Made by a program: the position numbers and the translations under genes. Positions 1-5,351 of a stretch of DNA of 7,791 bases are shown here, piece after piece. The DNA comes from an uncultured Ruminiclostridium sp. (GTDB lineage: Bacteria > Bacillota > Clostridia > Oscillospirales > Ruminococcaceae), in contig CAJTTE010000040.1 of the NCBI GenBank assembly GCA_910579265.1, forward strand, positions 1-7,791, in the 5' to 3' direction. Below the pieces are notes generated by a model. It saw only the letters and a program-made list of their open reading frames with translations. It was not told where the DNA came from and did not search any database. Each line of letters opens with the position of its first letter. The first letter of the stretch is position 1.

Positions 1-416
1 TTTAACGGGACGGCAGGGACAAGCCGTAACGGTTTTCGGAAGTTTTTCGAAGGTCAATTTCCGGCGGTTGGTTTTTATGCCGAAGCGGAGGTAAAATTGT
101 GTTATGGGTTTATAAGGGGCATCTGAAATACATGCGGAAAAGCCGGGGGACAGGTGAAAAGAGGGTAGGGGCAGGGGTGTTTGCGGTGCTTTGTCCGCAA
201 AGGCGGACAAGGGATCATTTAACGGGACGGCAGGGACAAGCCGTAACGGTTTTCGGAAGTTTTTCGATGGTCAATTTCCGGGTCAATTTCCGGCGGTTCG
301 TTTTTATGCCGAAGCGGAGGTAAAATTGTGTTATGAGTTATATAAGGGGCATCTGAAATACATGCGGAAAAGCCGGGGAACAGGTGAAAAGAGGGTAGGG
401 GCAGGGGTGTTTGCGG
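1..416. repeat. two-copy tandem repeat, ~200-bp unit
   Basis: Copy 1 occupies 1-186 and copy 2 occupies 218-416, so the period is 217 bases. By eye the copies differ at about five positions plus a 12-base insertion in copy 2. Copy 1 begins at the window edge, so the array may continue to the left. The spacer 187-217 holds a small hairpin. Both copies contain a GGAGG about ten bases before an ATG (near 88 and 317), but these frames stop after 3 codons in copy 1 and 7 in copy 2. The longer frames crossing the repeat (99-323, 191-547) change frame between copies, so I read the unit as non-coding. Its function is unknown. It could be a dispersed clostridial intergenic repeat or the end of a larger array. 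Confidence 0.9.
191..210. other. perfect 8-bp inverted repeat in the tandem-repeat spacer
   Basis: TTGTCCGC at 191-198 and its complement GCGGACAA at 203-210 flank a four-base loop AAAG. It lies in the DNA separating the two tandem copies and is absent after copy 2, where the sequence diverges from 417 onward. It may be a junction scar or a small hairpin. There is no T-tract, so it is not a terminator. Confidence 0.4.
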
Positions 417-672
417 CTTTTTGTCTTAAGCATAGTCTGAGGCTTTGTATCGCCGCAATCAATTTCAATCACGATATGTATTACAAAATAATACGAAGCT
501 TTAAGCTTACGCGCTTTTACCCGTCCGGAGCCCGAACAGATTTTTAAAGGCAAACGTAAAGCAAAGGCTTGATGCCGTTTCTAAAAAACGAGGCTTTATT
601 TTTAGAAAAATCCGCATTCGGACATTTAATATCATGGCTTCGCTATAACAGGACGCCGTCTGCATTTGCTTT
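417..672. other. intergenic, AT-rich, with one 10-bp stem hairpin
   Basis: No frame here is convincing as a gene. The only clear structure is a perfect 10-bp inverted repeat, TTTCTAAAAA at 578-587 and TTTTTAGAAA at 599-608, around an 11-base loop. Because the stem itself is A/T-rich it could work as a weak terminator on either strand. It would lie downstream of the minus-strand 1091-3597 unit, but about 480 bases past that unit's stop codon and beyond a repeat element, so the link is speculative. Confidence 0.4.
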
Positions 673-854
673 TTTAAGGCAACGCCGCACAATGACCGCG
701 TGTGAATCGCGCAGTCGGATCTTTCGTCAGCTTGCATAAATTCGGCGCAGGAATACTGACGTATTTCAAGGAGAATTTGTGTAAGATGTCGGAAAATATG
801 CAAGCAAGCCGCACGCAAAGCCGTCAGGCGGTCACTGTGCGGTATTGCCTTAAA
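673..854. mobile_element. MITE-like palindromic element with 27-bp terminal inverted repeats (copy A)
   Basis: The left end 673-699 and the right end 828-854 are inverted copies of one another, matching at 24 of 27 positions; both ends begin TTTAAGGCAA when read inward. The inner arms also resemble each other in inverted orientation: AATAC at 752-756 and GTATT at 761-765 flank a four-base centre. The whole 182 bp can therefore fold into a long imperfect hairpin. The right half (760-853) recurs at 5232-5325 with 85 of 94 bases identical. It encodes no plausible protein; the short frames across it are by-products of the repeat. A non-autonomous miniature transposon is the simplest reading. No transposase or certain target-site duplication is visible in the window. 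Confidence 0.75.
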
Positions 855-1090
855 TCGATTCGGAATTACACCGGATCGTATAAGCCGCTTTTACGAATCT
901 TATGATAGGATCCTTCTTCCCATGACGAGCTTGTTGATATGTATCCCATAAGCGCCAAAAGATTTAAGGCAGAATCTGTCACATGAAAATAATACCCGGT
1001 ACGGTCTGTTTTGACCGAGAGTCCGGCAAGCCGTTACCCTGCGCGGGGGTCAGTATGGTTGCAGCCCACCGTCATACCAGAAATACCTTT

Positions 1091-2200
1091 TTATTCCGAT
1101 CCGTCCAGATACTCAGCCAGCATAAGATTTACCACTCTTCCGTAGCTTCCCGTCCCGTCAGTCTGGTTATTTGCCTTAAGGTAAGCGTCGTTCACGGCCG
1201 TTGATACCTGATACACCGCTTTTTTTCTATAAGGCGCCCAATATTCGCTGCGGCACGCATATTCATCCAGAACCGTCTGTGACAGCATAGAGCAAAGCCG
1301 GGAATAATCTTCTCTGTCGGCTACCGTATAATAAGCATTAAGAGAATACGTCAACGCCTCAAGATAACCGCTGTACCTAAAGTAAGGGTCTTCGCTTCCG
1401 CGGCAGGCAAGATATGCTATAAAATTCGCTTCATCCTCGCGTATAAATCCGCTTAAGTGGCTGAGTTCATGACAGGCCGTAAAGCCCTGGGAGGAAACGG
1501 GCATTGCACAATTATAATTTGCTTCCACGGTTACGGGAAAATATATTCCCGCAATGTTGAGGCAGGACATAAGATCCGAGCAGACGACCCCTTTCGGCTG
1601 AGGGTAATAGGCGTCCAGAACATCATATTTTTCAGCCAGGCTTTCCATCGCTTCTACGGCATGCGTTCCGAAATCCGAAGGCTTTACCGCCCGTCCCTCT
1701 TCGTCCAGGACAACCTCTTCGGCAGCCTTATTGACCTGTTCTATAAGAAATACGGTAAGTTCCCTCAGTTCACCGGCGCCGTATGTCCTTACCTTCAGAC
1801 CGCTGTATTCTGAAAAAGGCGTCCGGTTATAGTTTACAAGGCAGTTAAGAGTCACGATAAAAAATATAATGGCAGACGCCAATACCGCCCATGAAAATCC
1901 GTTGATGAAGGTTATGAGCCTTTTCCCCCTTTTTCGCTTTACGCGGATCACAAGACAAACAGCACCCGCCAATGCCCCCAAAATAAAAAAAACAACGAAA
2001 AACTCGGCAACGGAAAAGGGAAAAATACCCCACAGCCTCGAGCCTATTCCCGAAAAAATCGGGTATACGTTAAAACAAAGCCAATCGGAAAACCCTATGC
2101 TTCTTCGGCTTAACGCAAGTATTATAAAGGATACCAGAGCAAGACTTATCCCGGTGATCCAAACGGACTTGCGTATATTTTTCAAATCGGAAAGCTTCAT
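1091..2200 (-). CDS. DUF3810-type membrane zinc-metallopeptidase-like protein
   Basis: The 369-residue product, counted from ATG at 2200, begins with three hydrophobic segments at about 12-30, 62-86 and 98-120. A long domain without further hydrophobic segments follows, probably extracellular. It carries a gluzincin-type motif HELSH (H244, E245, H248) followed by REDEAN with E257, the expected third zinc ligand. This arrangement, and the C-terminal SYGRVVNLMLAEY stretch, match the DUF3810 family. That family has no established substrate; peptidase activity is inferred from the motif. A TTG start at 2230 would add ten residues, but it lies inside a strong hairpin, whereas the ATG has a G-rich ribosome binding site (GGGGGG) five bases upstream. 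The gene is second in a minus-strand unit, 71 bases after the SGNH lipoprotein gene, and presumably shares its promoter. No clear terminator follows the stop codon. Confidence 0.87.
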   Translation of the reverse strand: MKLSDLKNIRKSVWITGISLALVSFIILALSRRSIGFSDWLCFNVYPIFSGIGSRLWGIFPFSVAEFFVVFFILGALAGAVCLVIRVKRKRGKRLITFINGFSWAVLASAIIFFIVTLNCLVNYNRTPFSEYSGLKVRTYGAGELRELTVFLIEQVNKAAEEVVLDEEGRAVKPSDFGTHAVEAMESLAEKYDVLDAYYPQPKGVVCSDLMSCLNIAGIYFPVTVEANYNCAMPVSSQGFTACHELSHLSGFIREDEANFIAYLACRGSEDPYFRYSGYLEALTYSLNAYYTVADREDYSRLCSMLSQTVLDEYACRSEYWAPYRKKAVYQVSTAVNDAYLKANNQTDGTGSYGRVVNLMLAEYLDGSE

Positions 2201-2218
2201 TTTTCCCCCCGTAATATT

Positions 2219-2255
2219 TTCAGCGCCCAACCTGTTGGGAATGTTGGACGCTGAA
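2219..2255 (-). promoter_or_regulatory. 13-bp hairpin between the SGNH and DUF3810 genes
   Basis: Arms 2219-2231 and 2243-2255 are complementary over 13 positions. The one non-Watson-Crick position becomes G-U in the minus-strand RNA. The loop is 11 bases. In the transcript the hairpin begins 16 bases after the SGNH stop codon and ends 18 bases before the DUF3810 ATG. It is followed by AAAATATTACGG, not a run of U, so it is a poor intrinsic terminator. An intercistronic stability, processing or attenuation element that lowers expression of the second gene is more likely. Confidence 0.6.
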
Positions 2256-2271
2256 GCAACTTATTTTACGT

Positions 2272-3597
2272 TTATTTAACTACGCCTACGCCCAAAAAGC
2301 CATAGAGCAGCGCTTTATCCGAGGGGCCGACCTTTATTTCTACGGTATGCTCCCCGCCTTCTCCGGACCATGCGGGATCAGCTTCCGGATTTCCCCAGCC
2401 GCCGGGCTTATTTGAGGGAACCGTATTTACCGATTCACCGTCTATAATTACCTCGGCATCGGCATAACTATCGGAATTACTGCATCTGAACACAAGGAAC
2501 AGAGTTTTGAATTCAGCCGTAAAGGTAATGGACGCACCTGTTTTTCCCCTATACATCCAGCCGTCAAAATTAGCTATAACGTTATCGTTTTCTTTAAAGC
2601 CTTCCACATTCTGTACCTTAAGCGCGTCTTTTCCTATGAACTCCATTCCGGCATATTCCGCAGTATAAAAAGCAGAATCAGGCAAAGGAGTAAGCTCGGG
2701 AGCGGCATCCGTTTCATCGGCAAGCTTTTTCACCTGCTCAAAATAATTCATTATGAAATCCTTTACCAGCTCATGTCCCCATATATTCGGATGAGATTCG
2801 TCATCGGAATATTTTTCCCATGTCATATACTCCGCGTCAAACATAGGATTAATCGCATTACCCACACTTATCATGGGAAGATCATAATGTCTTCCGACAG
2901 CGGACATATGCGACTGGCAGCTGTACCGATTCTTTAAAACGGTAAACAAAAGAACTACCGCAGGATCATTATCCTTATCCAAGGATTTTCTTACAAGACT
3001 TTCATAACAGTCCTTATATATCTGATCGCCGCCGTCATTTACGGCAAACTCGATAAACACTATATCGGGGGTTTTATCCTTAAACAGATCCCTTTCGGCT
3101 CTTACAACGCCCAAAACAGAAGGAGTTCCGCTTAAACCGGCATTAACATAATTTATTTTCGTTTCCGGAAACATTTCACACAATGCGTCATAAGTAAGCT
3201 TTGCCCAGCATTTTTCGGCGCCGGCGGTAAGTCCCTCGGTTATGGAGCCGCCTATATAGCCTACGGTTATCTCTTCACCTGCCGCCGCTTTTTTCAGTAC
3301 CCTTATCATTCTTGAAGTATCGCCCAGAGTCATCAGGCTGTTATCTATCATATACTGACGCTGTTCGTCCTCACCGAGTCCGGAGGGAGGGGGAGCCTGA
3401 GTTTCTTCGGGAGGAAGCTCTTTTTCTTCGGACGTGGACGCATCACCGCTTTGAGCAGGACCGCTTCCCTCAGCTTCCGTTTTATCGGGAGCGTTTGTTC
3501 CCGAACCCGTCCCCGAAGGCGAGTCGTTACGCGTGTTATCACAGGCGGTCAACAACAGCATGGAAGACGTTAATATCAATGCTATTAATTTTTTCAT
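2272..3597 (-). CDS. SGNH/GDSL hydrolase lipoprotein
   Basis: The 441-residue product starts with a lipoprotein signal peptide: MKK, a hydrophobic core, then the lipobox LTAC with Cys19 as the likely lipidated residue. A low-complexity linker rich in Ser, Gly, Glu, Thr and Pro spans about 20-75, suiting an extracytoplasmic tether. The catalytic domain (about 105-290) shows the SGNH blocks in order: GGSIT with nucleophile Ser118, NAGLSGT (Gly154/157), AVND with Asn187, and the DESH motif with Asp266 and His269. Residues about 310-441 look like a beta-rich accessory domain with Trp- and Gly-rich segments, possibly carbohydrate binding. The family includes carbohydrate acetylesterases and lipases; an esterase on cell-wall or dietary glycans is inferred. 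The ribosome binding site AAGGAG lies about eight bases before the ATG. It is first in a unit with the DUF3810 gene. Confidence 0.92.
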   Translation of the reverse strand: MKKLIALILTSSMLLLTACDNTRNDSPSGTGSGTNAPDKTEAEGSGPAQSGDASTSEEKELPPEETQAPPPSGLGEDEQRQYMIDNSLMTLGDTSRMIRVLKKAAAGEEITVGYIGGSITEGLTAGAEKCWAKLTYDALCEMFPETKINYVNAGLSGTPSVLGVVRAERDLFKDKTPDIVFIEFAVNDGGDQIYKDCYESLVRKSLDKDNDPAVVLLFTVLKNRYSCQSHMSAVGRHYDLPMISVGNAINPMFDAEYMTWEKYSDDESHPNIWGHELVKDFIMNYFEQVKKLADETDAAPELTPLPDSAFYTAEYAGMEFIGKDALKVQNVEGFKENDNVIANFDGWMYRGKTGASITFTAEFKTLFLVFRCSNSDSYADAEVIIDGESVNTVPSNKPGGWGNPEADPAWSGEGGEHTVEIKVGPSDKALLYGFLGVGVVK

Positions 3598-3733
3598 TTT
3601 CCGTTACTCCTTTTTCTTTTATCATTCTTTCGTTTTTACGGAAGCTTTGCACCGTTTTTCCCGAACAGAATACCATGCTCCGGAAATCAGTGTAACAAAA
3701 CACTCCGAAAAACCAAATCCGCTTACTGTTACA

Positions 3734-3762
3734 ATTATACCAAAGTATCTCAGATCAGTCAA
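3734..3762 (-). promoter_or_regulatory. sigma-A promoter of the SGNH/DUF3810 unit
   Basis: Read on the minus strand, the -35 box TTGACT (3757-3762) and the -10 box TATAAT (3734-3739) are separated by exactly 17 bases. Transcription would begin near 3728, giving a leader of about 130 bases. The leader can form a bulged hairpin: 3681-3683 plus 3689-3693 pair with 3700-3707, with a five-base bulge. I recognise no known riboswitch in it. Confidence 0.8.
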
Positions 3763-3891
3763 CAGTAAAATTCACCAGTATACGCATCAAACGAAATAAA
3801 AATCCGAAGAAAAGTATTCCCCGGCCTTCCACATAAAAACCAAAGATTTTCTTATTGCTCTTATTGCTTTAGAATAAGATACTTCGCAGCC

Positions 3892-3912
3892 GCTAAGGGC
3901 TGTCCGAAAAGC
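3892..3912. mobile_element. possible lone insertion-sequence or MITE terminus
   Basis: The sequence GCTAAGGGCTGTCCGAAAAG resembles the end of a transposable element. It is close to the terminal repeat of the element at 4925-5087 (TTAGGGCTTGTTTGAAAA), differing by one gap and a few substitutions. No inverted partner is visible between here and mazF. It may be the remaining end of a decayed element, or chance. Confidence 0.3.
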
Positions 3913-3954
3913 CGCAAATTACGCGATCCCTTCTAACAGAATACGCCTTCCGCA

Positions 3955-4107
3955 TCAAGGAACGCAGATAATTATCCTCTTTTTTCCTTGAAACAGCTCC
4001 GCCTTAACGTAATCGTACAAATTTGCTTTGTTTTCAGATCCCCTCTGATTAAACCGGAAGCCCTCCCCCTGCATAAAATATAGAATAAACATTGAATATT
4101 TTTCCAT
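3955..4107 (-). CDS. doubtful 50-residue open frame, unrecognised
   Basis: From ATG at 4107 a 50-codon frame runs to TGA at 3955. The product begins MEKYSMFILYFMQGEGFRF and ends GKKRIIICVP. Its composition is protein-like, with a hydrophobic start and a Lys/Arg-rich C-terminal half, but it has no signal or motif I know. There is no ribosome binding site: the bases before the ATG read AACCGCTT. It lies next to the transposon-end-like motif and could be a decayed remnant. Chance is the most likely explanation. Confidence 0.15.
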   Translation of the reverse strand: MEKYSMFILYFMQGEGFRFNQRGSENKANLYDYVKAELFQGKKRIIICVP

Positions 4108-4164
4108 AAGCGGTTAAAAATAAAAATACAAGCTTGTGAATATAGACATTAGGACTGCCGGATA

Positions 4165-4191
4165 ACGCCGACGGGAATATCCCGGCAACGT
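4165..4191 (+). promoter_or_regulatory. imperfect dyad upstream of mazF
   Basis: The 11-base arms 4165-4175 and 4181-4191 are complementary at 8 positions around AATAT. The core CGGGA-ATA-TCCCG is perfect. An alternative pairing joins TGCCGG (4156-4161) with CCGGCA (4182-4187). The dyad ends 23 bases before the mazF ATG and just before its ribosome binding site, so it could be an operator for the toxin gene or an RNA hairpin limiting its translation. Neither role is shown. Confidence 0.35.
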
Positions 4192-4214
4192 CTTAAAGAA
4201 AGGATCGAATCAAA

Positions 4215-4559
4215 ATGAACATAAAACGCGGAGAAATATATTATGCCGACTTAAGCCCGGTAGTCGGATCGGAGCAGGGCGGAGTGCGCCCGGTGCTCAT
4301 CGTACAGAACAATATGGGAAACAGGCATTCGCCAACGGTCATAGCCGCAGCCATTACCAGTCAGAAGGAAAAATCCAAGCTTCCCACTCACATATCCTTA
4401 GATGCTGAACGGTATGGGCTTGCCAAGGATTCTATCGTACTGTTGGAGCAGGTTCGTACATTAGACAAAAAAAGACTAAAGGAGAGAATGGGCGAGCTTG
4501 ACAACGAAGCCATGAACAGAGTCGACGGCGCATTATCAGTCAGCTTCGGTCTTGAATGA
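4215..4559 (+). CDS. mazF: MazF/EndoA-family endoribonuclease toxin
   Basis: The 114-residue product is a full-length MazF/PemK-fold protein. Its opening, with ADLSPVVGSEQGGVRPVL at residues 11-28, is nearly the same as Bacillus subtilis EndoA. The catalytic Arg25 (in GGVRPV) and Thr48 (in AAITSQ) of this family are both present, as are the conserved LLEQVRT and the RYGLAKDS loop. Members are dimeric cytoplasmic RNases that cleave mRNA at short motifs; EndoA homologues cut UACAU, and this one may do the same. The ATG is preceded by AAAGAAAGGA with a ten-base gap. In Bacillus the gene follows a MazE-type antitoxin gene, but none is visible on either side here. A dyad lies just upstream and a terminator downstream, so it appears to be transcribed alone. 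No truncation is seen. Confidence 0.96.
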   Translation: MNIKRGEIYYADLSPVVGSEQGGVRPVLIVQNNMGNRHSPTVIAAAITSQKEKSKLPTHISLDAERYGLAKDSIVLLEQVRTLDKKRLKERMGELDNEAMNRVDGALSVSFGLE

Positions 4560-4636
4560 TCCGCCGCTTTAAACTAAACGGCATACTATGCGAAAAGCGT
4601 ATAGCATGAACACCAAAACCGCATAAAAAACAACAT

Positions 4637-4681
4637 ACGGTCATCCGAGCCTTTAAGGAAAGGATGACCGTTTTCGTTTTT
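4637..4681 (+). terminator. rho-independent terminator of mazF
   Basis: A perfect 10-bp stem, ACGGTCATCC at 4637-4646 and GGATGACCGT at 4662-4671, encloses a 15-base loop that itself contains the short palindrome CCTTTAAGG. The stem is followed by TTTCGTTTTT. It begins 78 bases after the mazF stop codon. The stretch from here to 4924 holds no gene or structure I can support beyond a 6-bp hairpin at 4766-4783. Confidence 0.88.
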
Positions 4682-4924
4682 CAAAGGTTATAAATGCCGT
4701 TTTAAAACCGAAGGGCAGATATCAGTTTTCTCATAGCCTGTTCAGTATAAGGAAGCATGTAGATCACGCAGCAGATCCTGCGTATTTCGGGGCGGTCATT
4801 AGCAGACTTACCCGACTTACATCAAGAAAGATCAAGGAAAAAACACACAAAAGACGCAGGCAGACGCATGACGAGAGATGCTGAACAGGTTCCCGGTCAA
4901 TTATAAGGATTATCATTCAATACG

Positions 4925-5087
4925 TTAGGGCTTGTTTGAAAATAGAGGAAATGACGGATTTTTGACTCCAAATGGTCAGCTTCAAAAAAAACGCAGTCAA
5001 ACCGTCGTTTAACGAGGCTTTTTGACACAGAAGATGACCGTATGGGGGCGAAAAGACGATGTTTCCGATTTTTCAAACAAGCCCTAA
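4925..5087. mobile_element. MITE-like palindromic element with 18-bp perfect terminal inverted repeats
   Basis: TTAGGGCTTGTTTGAAAA at 4925-4942 is exactly complementary to 5070-5087. Inner arms also pair: GGTCAGCTTC at 4974-4983 with GAAGATGACC at 5030-5039, one mismatch, placed symmetrically. The 163 bp can thus fold along most of its length. If TA at each edge is the duplicated target, the element proper is 4928-5084 with ends GGGCTTGTTTGAAAA. TA targets and GGGCT-type ends are seen in IS5- and IS630-like groups, but the assignment is inference. It has no coding capacity and differs in sequence from the element at 673-854. Confidence 0.75.
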
Positions 5088-5218
5088 TATAAAGGTTCTG
5101 CGAATATCAAAAACGATCCCGGCTCAATCCGGCATATAATACGCTTGTAATATTGTTCCCCCAAGTAACTCTTGAATATTTCTGCTTGCCCGGCTGCCTA
5201 AATACTTCGTCGGAAGCC

Positions 5219-5325
5219 CTTGAAATATGCGCGTATTTCAAGGAGAATTTGTGTAAGATTACGGAATATATGCAAGCAAGTTGCATGCAAAGCCGTCAGG
5301 CAGTCATTGTGCGGTGTTGCCTTAA
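5219..5325. repeat. half-copy of the 673-854 element (copy B) with central palindrome
   Basis: Bases 5232-5325 match 760-853 at 85 of 94 positions, ending with the same TTAAGGCAA-type terminus. The left half differs: there is no second terminal repeat, and instead CTTGAAATA (5219-5227) pairs with TATTTCAAG (5234-5242) across a six-base centre. This looks like one arm of the same family, truncated or recombined on the left. The copy ends 26 bases downstream of the malQ stop codon and has the same orientation relative to the neighbouring minus-strand gene as copy A has to the DUF3810 gene. It is not a classical terminator. The gene-free stretch 5088-5218 holds nothing else I can support. Confidence 0.75.
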
Positions 5326-5351
5326 GTTTATTACCTTATGCTTATTTATGC

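Larger units (their letters stand above)
3763..4214. other. intergenic region between divergent units
   Basis: This stretch separates the minus-strand SGNH promoter from plus-strand mazF. It holds a 7-bp inverted repeat (TCTTATT 3859-3865, AATAAGA 3873-3879), a lone transposon-end-like motif at 3892-3912, a doubtful 50-codon minus-strand frame (3955-4107) and a dyad before mazF (4165-4191). I found no frame resembling a MazE antitoxin; the 200 bases before mazF have plus-strand stops in all three frames. A possible mazF promoter is TTGAAT at 4092-4097 with an A/T-rich -10 near 4114-4120, but it is weak. Confidence 0.6.

Noticed and set aside
1..416. CRISPR array
   Set aside because: Only two copies of a ~200-base unit with a 31-base spacer; repeat and spacer sizes do not fit CRISPR.
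191..547. 118-codon frame across the tandem repeat
   Set aside because: It starts in the spacer and runs through copy 2 only; the same DNA in copy 1 is in another frame because of indels. No motif, no selection for coding apparent.
507..818. 103-codon minus-strand frame over the MITE-like element
   Set aside because: It is produced by the palindromic repeat and has no coding features.
866..1033. 55 open codons in frame after the DUF3810 stop, separated by another stop
   Set aside because: Composition is somewhat protein-like, but there is no start with a ribosome binding site, no known motif, and the DUF3810 protein already ends at its usual C-terminal block.
3598..3733. riboswitch in the ~130-base SGNH leader
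   Set aside because: Only a small bulged hairpin is visible and no known aptamer core is recognisable.
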